Below, in pieces: positions 1 to 10,648 of a stretch of DNA of 50,000 bases. A model generated the notes under the pieces. The model had not been told where the DNA came from and did not search any database. It saw only the letters and a program-made list of their open reading frames with translations. Position 1 is the stretch's first letter. Each line of letters starts with the position of its first letter. A program made the position numbers and the translations under genes. The DNA comes from Symbiodinium natans (taxonomy: Eukaryota > Sar > Dinophyceae > Suessiales > Symbiodiniaceae): positions 110,001 to 160,000 of the forward strand of contig CAJNDS010002303.1 in assembly GCA_905221605.1 (NCBI GenBank), in the 5' to 3' direction.

Positions 1-99
1 GGGGGATACAAAAGCCGGGCTTCTCCGGGTCAAGCTATGCCACCAAGAAAGAAATATTGAAGATGTATGTTTGGTCTTACTTTGGGGCAGGTACAGGGC

Positions 100-420
100 T
101 TGGGGTTTAGGGTTTAGGTTTAGGTTTTTGGGTCCCCGAATGCCAAAAGCCCAGTACCCCTCAAGCCCTAAGCTCCAGAACACCCCAAACCCTCAAACGC
201 AACAGACCCCTGAACCCAGAAACCCTAAAACCCAAACCCTAAACCCTTTAAAGCCCTAAAGCCCAAACCCCTCAAACCCTCAAACCCAAAAACCCTAATA
301 CCTAAACCCTAAACCCTAAACCCTATACCCTAAACCCTAGCCCTAAACCCTAAACCCCAACCCCCGAACTCTTTGAACTGCAAGCCCACCTAAACCCTCT
401 CTTTCATATAATAATTTAAA
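100..420. repeat. Degenerate telomere-like CCCTAAA repeats
   Basis: Short GGGTTTAGG stretch followed by many imperfect CCCTAAACCC and CCCAAACCC units. It lies inside the sequence, not at a chromosome end, and no credible coding frame is seen. Confidence 0.85.
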
Positions 421-945
421 CTTTAATGGGGAACGTGGCCATTGGCAAAAAAACCGTGGCCATTGGCAAAAAAGCCGTGGCCATTGGCAAAAAAGCCGTG
501 GCCATTGGCAAAAAAGCCGTGGCCATTGGCAAATTCGCCAATGGCCACGGGAAAGTTGCCAATGGCCACGGCTTTTTTGCCAATGGCCACCAATGTCATT
601 AAGGTTGGTCGCCAAAATGGGTTTTTCAAACCCAATTCGCACAAAATGCCCCCCAACCTTAATGGGGAACGTGGCCATTGGCCAAAAAGCCGTGGCCATT
701 GGCAACTTTTCGGGCTTTTTGCCAATGGCCACGGCTTTTTTGCCAATGGCCACGTTCCCCATTAAGGTTGGGCCCCAACCTTAATGGGGGCCGGGGCCAT
801 TGGCAAAAAAGCCGTGGCCATTGGCAAAAAAGCCGTGGCCATTGGCAAGTGGCATTTGCCAATGGCCACGGCTTTTTTGCCAATGGCCACGGCTTTTTTG
901 CCAATGGCCACGGCTTTTTTGCCAATGGCCACGGCTTTTTTGCCT
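421..945. repeat. Fold-back array of 21-bp GGCCATTGGCAAAAAAGCC units
   Basis: A 21-bp unit built on TGGCCATTGGCAAAAAAGCCG is repeated head to tail and then in reverse complement, giving three adjacent inverted-repeat blocks. The clearest, 651-774, has arms of more than 50 bp (CCCCAACCTTAATGGGG outward) around a short CTTTTCGGG loop. The apparent ORFs on both strands are by-products of the 21-bp period, a multiple of three. No transposase is nearby; it could be a MITE-like fold-back element or a hairpin-forming satellite. Confidence 0.85.
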
Positions 946-1255
946 TTTTTTTGCCCCCTCACCCCCCCCAATGGCCACGGCCCCCCCCCACCCCCCCCAC
1001 CCCCCCCTCACCCCACCCCCCCCCCCCCCCACCCCCCCCCCACCACCCCCCCACCCCCCCCCACCCCCCCCCCCACCCCCCCCCCCACCCCCCACCCAAC
1101 CCCCCCCACCCCCCCCCACCCCCCCCACCCCCCCCCACCCCCCCCCCCCCCCCCCCCCCACCCCCCCCCCACCCCCCCCACCCCCCCCCCCCCCCCCCAA
1201 CCCCCCCCCCACCCCCCCACCCCCTGCCCCCCCTACCCCCCCCACCCCCATGCCC
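946..1255. repeat. Poly-C (CCCCCCCA) low-complexity tract
   Basis: Almost pure C runs broken by single A residues, strongly strand-asymmetric. The proline-rich and glycine-rich frames here are composition artefacts. It could form G-quadruplex or i-motif structure. Confidence 0.9.
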
Positions 1256-1610
1256 CCTTCCCTCTTCTGGCCCAGACCCCCATTCTGGGCTTGAAAACCT
1301 GATTCTGAGCCAGATCCAGATGAAGGCTTTGCGGGGCCGGGAATGCGGCGGCCCCTTCTTAGTGTTTCTCATCTTGGGTGGTCCGAGGGCGGGGTGGGGA
1401 AAAGCAACTTCCGGACCCCCATTCTGGGGTTGGAAACCTGGATGAGGGCTTCGCAAGCAAGAGAGAGAACGAATACGGGTAGTTGGTTCTAGGGTGGGTT
1501 GGGGATTGGCTCGAACTGGAATGGTTAGAGGGTGGGGTGGGGGGAAAACAAAACATTTTTTGTCAATCCGGACCAACACTTTTGGCTACCTTCGGTCTGG
1601 GGAAAGCAAG
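1256..1610. other. Unique spacer, no gene recognised
   Basis: Mixed GC sequence with two similar stretches (GACCCCCATTCTGGG near 1274 and 1415), suggesting a local duplication. Nothing coding could be supported. Confidence 0.5.
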
Positions 1611-1614
1611 CGCG

Positions 1615-2400
1615 AAGACAAGAGGCATGCGACAAAACCGACGAGCACGAAGGGAGGGGACATACGACAAACCCTAAGAGCGCGAAGGGAAGGGACATGC
1701 GACGAATCTGTAGACCTTTCATCAAACCATACGAGCACGAAGGGAGTGGACATACGACAAGCCCTACGAACACGAAGGGAGGCATACGACAAACCCTAAG
1801 AGCACGAAGGGAGAGGGCGTACGACAAACCTGTAGACCTCTCGTCAAACCCTACGAGCACGAAGGGAGGGGACATACGACAAACCTCGAAATAAACCCGT
1901 ACATTTCTCAATGTTTTAGGATTCTCTGCAAGCAGAAGGAAAGGGACATACGACAAAGCCGACGAGCACGAAGGGAGGGGACATACGACAAACCCTAAGA
2001 ACACCAAGGGAGGGGACGTACGACAAACCTGTAGACCTCTCATCAAACCCTACGAGCACGAAGGGAGGGGACATACGACAAACCCTACGAGCACGAAGGG
2101 AGGGGACATACGGCAAACCTCTGAAAATACAATCTCAGTTTCTTAATTCTTGGGATTCTTTGCAAGAAGACGAAGAGGGACACACGACAAAGCCGACGAG
2201 CACGAAGAGAGGCGACATACGACAAAATCTAAGAGCACGAAGGGAGGGGACGTGCGACAAACCTGTAGACCTCTCATCAAACCCTACGAGCATGAAGGGA
2301 CGGACATACGACAAACCCTACGAGCACGAAGAGAGGGGACATACGACAAACCTCTAGGCCTCTCATCAAACCCTACGAGCAGGAGCCAACATGAGGCGAG
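1615..2400. repeat. 35-bp minisatellite with higher-order structure
   Basis: Tandem units of about 35 bp around ACGAGCACGAAGGGAGGGG followed by ACATACGACAAACCCT. Blocks are separated by a longer-range repeat containing TTCTTAAT...GGGATTCT (near 1900, 2140 and again 3345). Units end in CAAACCCTA, so the telomere-like motif is partly built in. ORFs through it change frame and are not credible. Confidence 0.85.
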
Positions 2401-2489
2401 GTCACCGGGGCACTAATTGGAAAGCAACCATGTGGAAGCCAGGCAGCTTAAAGTGTGCCAAACACAATCAACAAGACGGCCAAAAATAG

Positions 2490-3295
2490 GCAGGGTCACC
2501 GGGGAAAACGAACACGAGCAAAGTGAATATGAGCAGAGAGAGAGAACGAATACGAGTAGACTGACATCGAGCAGAGAGAGAACGAATACGAGCAGAATGA
2601 ATACGAGCAGAAAGAGAACGAGTACGAGCAGACTCAGTACGAGCAGAAAGACAGCGAAAACGAGCGGACTGAAATCGAGAAGAGAGAGAGAACGAACACG
2701 CGCAGAAAGAGCACGAACACGAGCAGAAAGAGAACGAACACGAGCAAAATGAATATGAGCAGAAAGAGAACGAATACGAGCAGATTGACATCGAGCAGAG
2801 AGAGAACGAATACGAGCAGAATGAATACGAGCAGAAGAGAACGAGTACGAGCAGACTCAGTACGAGCAGAAAGACAGCGAAAACGAGCGGACTGAAATGG
2901 AGCAGAGAGAGAACGAATACGTGCAGAAAAAGCACAAATACGAGCAGAAAGAGAACGAACACGAGCAAAATGAATATGAGCAGAAAGAGAACGAATACGA
3001 GCAGAATGATTACGAGCAGAGAGAGAACGAAGACGAGCAGACTGAAATCGAGCAGAGAGAGAGAGAGAGAGAGAGAACGAATACGAACAGAATGAATACG
3101 AGAAGAAAAACAACGAAAACGAGCGGACTGAAATCGAGCAGAGAGAGAACGAATACGAACAGAATGAATACGAGCAGAACGAGAACGAACACGAGACGAG
3201 CAGATCAGAAAAAGAACGAATACGAGCAGAAAGAAACGCATACGAGCAGAATGGAAACCAAGCAGAATGACAAAAAACACGAGCAGAATGAATAA
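2490..3295. repeat. Degenerate GAATACGAGCAGA minisatellite
   Basis: Units of 15 and 21 bp built from GAATACGAGCAG plus AAAGAGAAC. Unit lengths divisible by three keep frames open on both strands: plus reads NEYEQ/KENEYEQ or ERTNTSR, minus reads Leu/Val/Phe-rich peptides. The plus frame switches register near 2830, so I treat it as a minisatellite rather than a gene; a decayed low-complexity gene is possible. Confidence 0.75.
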
Positions 3296-3543
3296 ATGAG
3301 GTTGGAGGACAGGGCTTGCTGAGGAAAAATTTGAACTTTATATTTCTTAATGTTTTGGGATTCTCTGGGTGGGTGGGTTTTTTTCTAGAGTCCAGACAGA
3401 GGCTCTACTAGAGATTGCTCGATCCAGAGCTGCTGAACCCTAGCCCTAAACCCTAAACCCCAAGCTCTTTGAACTGCAAGGCCCCTGGCCCTTCGATCCC
3501 GCAGAGGCCGAAGTCATAGCGGCACCTGGCGACCAATTTCCGG

Positions 3544-3915
3544 CTCAGGGTTTAGGATTTCAGGGTTTAAGGTTTAGGGTTTAGGGTTTAGGGTTTAGGC
3601 CGATTTCAGGTTTAGGGTTTAGGGTTTAGGGTTTAGGCCGATTTCAGGGTTTAGGGTTTAGGGTTGAGAGTTGAGGGTTTAGGGTTTAGGGGTTTAGGGT
3701 TTAGGGGTTTAGGGGTTTAGGGGTTTAGGGGTTTAGGGGTTTAGGGGTTTAGGGGTTTAGGGGTTTAGGGGTATAGGGGTTTAGGGGTTTAGGGGTTAAG
3801 GGGTTTAGGGGTTTAGGGGTTTAGGGGTTTAGGGGTTTAGGGGTTTAGGGGTTTAGGGGTTTAGGGGTTTAGGGGTTTAGGGGTTTAGGGGTTTAGGGGT
3901 TTAGGGGTTTAGGGT
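3544..3915 (+). repeat. Telomere-like array, 7-mer passing into 8-mer TTTAGGGG
   Basis: About 130 bp of TTTAGGG units, interrupted by two CCGATTTCAGG insertions, pass into some 30 copies of an 8-bp variant TTTAGGGG. The uniform 8-mer indicates local amplification rather than a true chromosome end. Confidence 0.95.
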
Positions 3916-4795
3916 TGCGGGTGTGCAGGAACTTGCCTAAACTAGTTACTATGATCTGAATACACAAAATGCGATGGCTTCCTTTTTAAGTTTTGGGGGG
4001 GAAGGGGTAACTTGATTTATGTGCCATAATAGCAGCCCAGTCATCTCAGTTCAAGATGAAGAAGGTACCGAAATCATGTTCAGCATCTACACATCTTATG
4101 CCACTTACGGCTGCGTTAACACAACATATCGCCACAGACCGTATGCTTCGCCGTTTAGTCTTGACGTTTATGTGCATGGTTTGGCAAGGACTTCGGGTTT
4201 GGGGCTTAAAGTTCAACTACTTCGTCTGGGGTTCGGGTTTGGGGCACAGGGGTTCCAGGAGTTTTTTTGGGGCTTAGGATTTAGGGTTTTGGGGCTTACG
4301 ACCCCTAAACCCTCAACCCCAAACCCCGAAGGCGTAATCAGGACTCCGTGGGATTCAGGGTTCCAGAGTTTAGGGTTCAGCCTTCGGGGCTCCGACCAAA
4401 AACAGCCAAAAAACAAAAGAGCCAACAAAAAGGCGCAAGACCTCCAGGGCCCTGAGTCCACCTAGAACTTAAACCCTAACCCTAAACCCTAAATCCTAAA
4501 CCCTAAGCCCCAAATCAGAAACCGTGATGGTACAGGCAGCTGCCCTGAGTGTCTTTCCATACTCGTACAAGTGGGGCCCCTGCATCCTGGTACCGATAGC
4601 TGTCTCCTGGATTAATGTTAACCTCACATCTATAAATGGGGTGGCAACTGTAATATTCGCCGGGCCAGAGGGGCTCAGCCGAAGACTACTTTCCATTACG
4701 GGAGGTTTTCGGGCCGATGTGTGTAAACAAGTCTATATAGGGGGGTCCGGTGAACATAATAAGGGGGTGACAACAGTAAAATTTGGCCGGCCAGG
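3916..4795. other. Unique spacer with patches of telomere-like repeat
   Basis: Contains GGGTTTAGG/CCCTAAACC patches at 4190-4350 and 4465-4510 and otherwise unique sequence. A 148-codon plus frame at 4019-4465 runs into telomere-like sequence and has no recognisable domain, so it is not called as a gene. Confidence 0.5.
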
Positions 4796-4881
4796 AATCA
4801 GAAATTTTACTTGCAGAGAAGACTTTTCGAGCTCCGAGGCTCTAGAGAAGCAGATCTCGTTTGAGATTGCTTGTCTTGTGA

Positions 4882-5250
4882 GATTGCTGCAGCTCCAGAG
4901 CTGCGAGAAACTGTTGCTTCAGGCCTGTTTCTTCAGAGAAGCAGGTGCCTCTTCAGATTGCTGCAGCTCCAGAGCTGCGAGAAACTGTTGCTTCAGGCCT
5001 GTTTCTTCAGAGAAGCAGGTGCCTCTTGAGATTGCTGCAGCTCCAGAGCTGCCAGAAACTGCTGCTTCAGGCCTCTTTCTTCAGAGAAGCAGGTGCCTTT
5101 TGAGATTGCTGCAGCTCCAGAGCTGCGAGAAACTGGTGCTTCAGGCCTCTTTCTTCAGAGAAGCAGGAGCCTTTTGAGATTGCTGCAGCTCCAGAGCTGC
5201 GAGAAACTGGTGCTTCAGGCCTCTTTCTTCAGAGAAGCAGGAGCCTTGCA
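4882..5250. repeat. 74-bp tandem repeat, five copies
   Basis: Units begin at GATTGCTGCAGCTCCAGAGC near 4882, 4956, 5030, 5104 and 5178, a period of 74 bp, and contain TTCTTCAGAGAAGCAGG. The period is not a multiple of three, so the open plus frame across it is incidental. It lies beyond the 3' end of the minus-strand Ulp1 gene. Confidence 0.9.
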
Positions 5251-5328
5251 CAGATACGGAAGCTCAAGCCCTGCAGCAGAAGCTTAAACCCATTGTCTGC
5301 AGCTACAGAGAAGCTCCCCAAAAAAGAC

Positions 5329-5794
5329 TTGGTGCAGATGCGAAACCCCAGTGTGTCCAGCCACAGAGTGCTGCGAAATCTCTCCATAGAATCAGATGCG
5401 AATGCCTCAGATTTGCCGGTGCAGAAGCTCGAAAAAAAACCTACGACAGCAGCGAAACCCCAGTGTGTGCAGCCACAGAGTGCTGCCAAATCTCTCCATA
5501 GAATCCGATGCGAATGCCTGAGATTTGCAGGCGTAGAAGCTCAAAAAAAGACCTACGACAGCAGCGAAACCCCAGTGTGTGCAGCCACAAATTGCCGCCA
5601 AATCTCTCCATGGAATCAGATGCGAATGCCTGAGATTTGCAGGCGTAGAAGCTCAAAAAAAGACCTACGACAGCAGCGAAACCCCAGTGTGTGCAGCCAC
5701 AGAGTGCTGGCAAAAAGCTTCAAAAAAGAGACTCGGAACAGAAGCAAAGCCCCAGTGCGTGCAGCCATGTGCAGCCCCGTCACAGCAGAAAATT
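5329..5794. repeat. 112-bp tandem repeat, four copies plus a degenerate one
   Basis: The CGAAACCCCAGTGTGT anchor recurs at 5341, 5453, 5565 and 5677, with a degenerate copy near 5743. It abuts the stop of the Ulp1 gene. With the 74-bp array it may form subterminal repeats of the mobile element. Confidence 0.9.
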
Positions 5795-7692
5795 TCACTT
5801 CAGAGGTGCCAGACCCAGGCTCACACGAAGCTTGTTGAGCAGATACCGTTCGCGCTTCTCCCAGCAGCAGTCCAAGCAGCCACTCTGCCAGCTGCAGCGA
5901 CTGCAGATTCGAAGCCCAAACTGCCTGATGTGCTCAATTTCCGCCTTCTCTGAGGCAGAAAGATCAGAGGCTTCAGGCTCCTTCCCCTGGTTCAGGACCT
6001 CGTGGGCCAGAGCAGCAGCTTTGGTCGATGCTTCAGAGGCTGCTGCGTGAGACGCAGCCAATTTCAGAGCCTTGGCATGATTGGCTTTGAGCGCCTTTTT
6101 CAGAGCCTTGTCCTCGTCGGCCAGACTCTTCTCCAGCTTCTTCTGCTCTTCAGCCATTTGACCCACCCAGGTCCGCAGAAAAGCAACCAGGTCCATGACC
6201 AGCCTGCTGCGTGAGCCACGAGAGGCTGGCCCCTCGCCACGAAGTTGGCAGCAGATCCACAGGATGCTCGCCAGCACCCAGAACCCACAGTCATCGCTCT
6301 TCTGCAGAGGGCATTTTGCCCGGTCAGGCAAGACAGCCCCTGGAATCAGAGCTTCCAGCAGCAGCTGCGCGTTCTGAGCACAATTCTTGTGCACTGTGGC
6401 CAGAGTGTCCAGGTACTGAATGCAGACCTCGTCTCCCTCTCTTCTGTCCAGAACCAGCAGAGTCCAGTGACAAGGCGGACCAGGAGCCCAGACAGGCACA
6501 AAGAGCAGCTTGTAGTCAGTGGCCTCGTGCGCCAGAGCCGGCGGCAGCAGACCAGGGTTTGGATGCTCCTGGTACAGAAACTGCACGCAGAGCCGAGGGT
6601 CCAGAAGCCGGACAGAGTGCTTGCGGAAGAAGTCAGGCTCCTCAGACTTCTCGTCCCAGAAATGCCACCTCAGCATCTCCCAGCCCATGAGCAGATGCTG
6701 ATCCAGAAGCATCTGAGGCTTCTTCTGGATCAGCTCCACAGTCGCAGAGGCATAGCTGTCCTCCTCCAGACTCAGACGAATGCCCAGACAAGCCTTGCAG
6801 ACAACCTGCTTCAGAGCACGTTTCAGGTGCATGCCCTTCCACTTCAGAGGCGGTAGCCAGGCTTGCTCCACTTCGCAGACATCGTCAGCAAACAGAGTCG
6901 TTGTGGCACAGGTCGCACCCACACCTGTCAGAGTCACAGTGCCCAGAAGAACATTGTGGGCAGTGCACTTGCCAGACTTCCCACAGTTGGCCTCCTCCAA
7001 GAGCACCCTACAGGTCTTCCCAAACAGAGGTCCCTTGTCAGCGGCGGGAAGTTCAGCAGCCTTGGCAGAGACAGGGTCAGAGAGTGCGGAGGCGGCCAGA
7101 GGTGGCTTGGCAGAGCCACTCTGCTCCTCCAGAGCCTCTTGGTCCTCCAGAGCCTTCTGCTCTTTCAGGGCCTTGGCCAGACCCATCTTCTTGCTTGCAG
7201 TCTTGAGCAGATTCTTCTTGACAGACTTCTTTGTCTGAGATTTGGGCTCAGCAGCACGAGGAACCAGACGAGCCAGAGCTTGCTGCTGAGACATCGTCTT
7301 CAGACGATGCCTCATGGCCTCCAGAAGCTTGCCATGCAGCTTCTTCTTAGCCAGAGCCAGCATGGCCTTGACATCCCTGCGTTCCCGCTTCTTTGCCAGA
7401 GCGTCATCAGAGGTGGCCAGCTGCTTCCGCCAGGCTGTCCTCTGAAGATCCAGACTCAGGGTCAGAACCCCAGACTCAATGCACGGGATTTGCAGATCCT
7501 CGGGGAGTTCAGGCACAGCGAGCAGAGCTTCCTCTTCAGAGGACAGCACGTGAGGATGGTTCAGCGACCACTCCACCAGATCCGCAACGGCTTGGGCGCC
7601 AGCGATGGCAGACCAGTCCGGCTTCACAGGCACAGAGCCCACACGCCAGAGGAAGCGGTCCTCCAACCAGGATGGCTTCGTGCGAGCAGAGC
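5795..7692 (-). CDS. Ulp1-like (C48) cysteine protease exon of a mobile-element gene
   Basis: C-terminal exon encoding a SUMO-protease-like peptidase. Numbered from a TTG codon at 7666 (623 residues; no ATG opens this frame), the catalytic series is His400 (HWTLLVLD), Asp420 (QYLDTLA), Gln455 and Cys460 (LQKSDDCGFWV), in the order and spacing of Ulp1/adenain peptidases. Residues 85-190 are Lys/Ala-rich, and the C-terminus has CSRC...CLDC, a likely small zinc-binding motif. The exon starts after a strong acceptor (pyrimidine run then GCAG) at 7693. Joining it to a GT donor at 7799 keeps the frame of the upstream transposase-like ORF, so protease and transposase are probably one spliced protein. 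Ulp1-like proteases are known partners of several eukaryotic DNA transposons; their role in transposition is not established. The fold is fairly secure, the gene structure inferred. Confidence 0.75.
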
Positions 7693-7799
7693 CTGCAAAA
7701 GAAAAAGCTACGTCGTCAGTTAAGAAAGACAGAGTGCCAGTTACAGAAGCATCAGATCGTTATGAAATCGTCAGACCTCAATATATGCAGCCTAAAGAC
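7693..7799 (-). other. Predicted 107-bp spliceosomal intron
   Basis: On the minus strand it begins GTCTTTAGG after ATGG and ends TTTTCTTTTGCAG. It contains stops in the coding frame and is AT-richer than its flanks. Removal joins the two exons in phase (one base plus two bases make a Gly codon). Confidence 0.55.
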
Positions 7800-9606
7800 C
7801 CATGCTTTGGCCGCAGCACTCTGCATCCGTCAGAGGCACCAGTTTGCCAGAGCTCAAGTCAGGCTTGTAAGCCAGAATGCCATTCCGCCTCAGACCAGAA
7901 ACGATCCAGTCCTTCTCGTCCTGCCTGCGAGACATCTCGTCTTGTGCAGAGACCACACAGCGGATCAGATCGAGGTGGGAGCAGTGCCAGATCTCCTTGT
8001 TCCCAGAGGCGAACAGAGCTGTCTGGCCAGCATGCCTGACAAGGGAACAGATGAGCTTCAGAAGAAACAATCGCTCAGAGACCCTGAAGACACTTCAGAA
8101 ACCCCTTGCTGGCCTCAGACGATCCATTTCAGAGCGACACAGACTCTTGAAGCTCCGAGAGAAGTCTGTGTCAGTCAACTGCAGACTCGCAGTCATCTTA
8201 GGACCAATAATGGTCTGCAGACGGTTGCTGTAAAGCAGAGACTCGGCGGCAGAGGAGGACCAGGCCGCAGCGTAGCAGTCTCGCTGCTGGATGCAGACAG
8301 GCGTCAGAGCCGCCAGCTCCTGCTGGGCCCAGACGTAGATGACGCCATCTACGTTTGCAGACGGCTGACTCATCACAGAGATACGTCTGAAGAGTTCTGG
8401 GTCAGACTGTCTGGCTTTCCGCCAGCCAAAGAGCAGACGGCCGGCAGAGGTCTTCACCTTCCGCACCACCAGAGTGCCGTTGTATTCGAAGGTCTCATCA
8501 GAGATGAACTTGCCAGCAGAGTCTATGTTGTTCAATCGAGCATGCGCTCCATGAACAACTAACAGACCCGGCAGCACCTTGCCCACAAGAGGAGCATCGG
8601 AGCAGAGGTTGTACAGACCCTGTCTGGCCTCGTACGTCAGACGGTACCTGTGTGCATCAGGGTCAGCAAAGGACCGTTTCTGACGCTGTCCAGAGTTCTT
8701 GCGTTTCTCAGTCACAGCAGGCAGCTCAGCCGACAGCAGAGGCGGCACCTGGCTGTCGGAGGTCCGGTCAGCAAGAGTGCGGGTGCGGTGGTCCAGAAGC
8801 TCTTGTCTCAGCAGAGACTGCGGGTACGGGTCAGACTCCCATTTCGCATACACCTCCTTCTCAGAACCAGACTTCAACCACAGGGGCACCTGGTCGGCGA
8901 AGAGCAGGACCATGGACTGCAGGTTGGCACGCAGAACAGCAGGTTTGCTGACCCTTTCCCGCAGTTCTGCCTCAGGGCCGAAACAGGTCAACCAGAGGGT
9001 GTGGTCCAGGGCCTGGTAGGTCAACTTTGCACGAACCACCTCGTCAACCTCAGAGACCTGAGTCTTCAGGTCCGGGACCATGTCCTTCGCTCGCAGATCT
9101 TTCATCAACTGCTTGAGACGGTTCCTTCCAGAGTCCACCGCAGAAGACTTGAGCTGCTTCTCACCTTCAGAGACCAGTTGAAGCAGAGCGGCTCGCTCGT
9201 GGCGGTCCACAGCAGCCTCAGACTGCTGCCGCAGATCCAGAAGCTCCTTCGTCATCAGCAGACGCCACTGCTCCAGAATGTGGACCTTCTTGACAGAGTG
9301 GCCGTGGCAGCGCTGGGTCTCAAACCAGACAAGCAGACTGTCTCGGACAGCCGTGAAGGCAGACTTCCTTCCACCACCAGGCAGACGGTATCCACGATAC
9401 CGGCGCTGCGTCGCAGTCCTCTTCAGGCCTTTGGCCCCAGTAGAGACGTGAGGTTGCAGAGCGAAGCCATGGTGCTTCTGCAACCTCGCCAGAATGTCTC
9501 TGCGCTGCCAGATCTTCCGGACCTTCATCAAAGACAAGCCCATCTTCTTGCTCATCGCTGTCAGCAAGGTGTGCTCAGAGCTGAAGTCAGGCAGCGCTTT
9601 CTTCAT
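7800..9606 (-). CDS. Transposase-like core with CENP-B/pogo-like DNA-binding region, interrupted by TGA
   Basis: 503 codons from ATG 9606 to a TGA at 8095-8097, then the same frame stays open to a GT donor at 7799. Residues 18-110 resemble a CENP-B/pogo-type helix-turn-helix region (RLPGGGRKSAFTAVRDSLLV then WFETQRCHGHSV). Asp238 in LLFADQVPLW is a candidate first catalytic Asp, and LQLTDTDFSRSFK (Asp479/481) a candidate second acidic block. Sequence after the TGA (HAGQTALFASGNKEIWHCSH) continues the same protein, so TGA is a disabling mutation, a readthrough site or a sequence error. An upstream in-frame stretch SGGPACSETLK is open without an ATG, so the true start may lie in an earlier exon. 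The family assignment is tentative: I recognise the layout, not a named family. Confidence 0.55.
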
Positions 9607-9608
9607 CT

Positions 9609-9931
9609 TCAGCGTCTCAGAGCATGCTGGACCGCCAGAGGCATCTCAGAGCTACGGCTGGCCCTGCGGCCCTTGGGCCTGCCGCCCTGCCTCCGCCTCC
9701 TCTCAAACTCTTGGCGAACACCAGATTGCTCGAGGCGCCGCTTCTCAGAGGCTGCTTTAGCAGCTTGCTCAGATGCAACTTCTCTGAGAACCTGCTTCAT
9801 GGCCTCAGACATAGGCCTGCCTTTGGCTTGCGGAGCGGGCTTGTCTCGCAGAGCCGGCAGGTAAGCTTCCGGGTGGTCAGGCTTGCAGAACCGCAGCAAG
9901 GTCGTCTGCTTCTCAGTCCGCGGCCAGAAGC
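9609..9931 (-). CDS. Basic exon upstream of the transposase-like ORF
   Basis: Open frame beginning just after a candidate acceptor (TTCTTCTGCTGGCAG) at 9932, with no ATG. It reads GFWPRTEKQTTLLRFCKPDH and then a highly basic helix with EFERRRRQGGRPKGRRASR. It ends two codons before the transposase ATG in another frame, so a splice or frameshift would be needed to join them. Probably an N-terminal nucleic-acid-binding or nuclear-localisation segment of the same protein. Confidence 0.4.
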
Positions 9932-10012
9932 CTGCCAGCAGAAGAACTTGGCAGAGTGCTGAGAATAATATCAAGAAGAAGAAAAAGACAAGATCGAGTC
10001 CCTCAGACGATC

Positions 10013-10648
10013 CTTCAGCCTTCGGGTCCTGGTCTAAGTCTGAAGAGAACAGTCCCTGAAGCTTAAGACTTCAGCCTTCGGGTCCTAGTCTAAGTCTGAA
10101 GAGAAAAGTCCCTGAAGCTTAAGACTTCAGCCTTCGGGTCCTGGTCTAAGTCTGAAGAGAAGAGTCGCTGAAGCTTAAGACTTCAGCCTTCGGGTCCTGG
10201 TCTAAGTCTGAAGAGAACAGTCCCTGAAGCTTAAGACTTCAGCCTTCGGGTCCTGGTCTAAGTCTGAAGAGAAGAGTCCCTGAAGCTTAAGACTTCAGCC
10301 TTCGGGTCCTGGTCTAAGTCTGAAGAGAAAAGTCCCTGAAGCTTAAGACTTCAGCCTTCGGGTCCTGGTCTAAGTCTGAAGAGAAAAGTCCCTGAAGCTT
10401 AAGACTTCAGCCTTCGGGTCCTGGTCTAAGTCTGAAGAGAAGAGTCCCTGAAGCTTAAGACTTCAGCCTTCGGGTCCTGGTCTAAGTCTGAAGAGAAGAG
10501 TCCCTGAAGCTTAAGACTTCAGCCTTCGGGTCCTGGTCTAAGTCTGAAGAGAAGAGTCCCTGAAGCTTAAGACTTCAGCCTTCGGGTCCTGGTCTAAGTC
10601 TGAAGAGAAGAGTCCCTGAAGCTTAAGACTTCAGCCTTCGGGTCCTGG
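10013..10648. repeat. 56-bp satellite array, eleven full copies
   Basis: The anchor CTTCAGCCTTCGGGTCCTGG recurs every 56 bp from 10013 to 10629, nearly identical between copies, so recently amplified or homogenised. Each junction contains CTGAAGCTTAAGACTTCAG, a self-complementary core with AAGCTT and CTTAAG sites. It lies between minus-strand exons and is best explained as intronic. Confidence 0.95.

Noticed and set aside
678-1579. Long proline-rich (plus) and glycine-rich (minus) ORFs
   Set aside because: They are translations of C-run and 21-bp repeat sequence; several frames are open at once, as expected from composition.
2468-3280. 270-codon minus ORF of Leu/Val/Phe repeats
   Set aside because: Reverse reading of a minisatellite with units divisible by three; no start context or domain.
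4524-5838. Plus-strand ORFs with repeated peptides
   Set aside because: They run through 74-bp and 112-bp arrays; the periods are not multiples of three and the peptide repeats arise only within single units or by frame change.
8083-8104. Tiny intron removing the TGA in the transposase
   Set aside because: The only GT...AG pair around the TGA would give an intron of about 19-22 bases, too short for normal splicing.
5827-9864. Many long plus-strand ORFs opposite the transposase/Ulp1 gene
   Set aside because: Antisense shadows rich in Ser/Arg/Gln/Pro; the minus strand carries the catalytic motifs.
10013-10648. CRISPR-like array
   Set aside because: The whole 56-bp unit repeats, with no variable spacers, and the host is eukaryotic.
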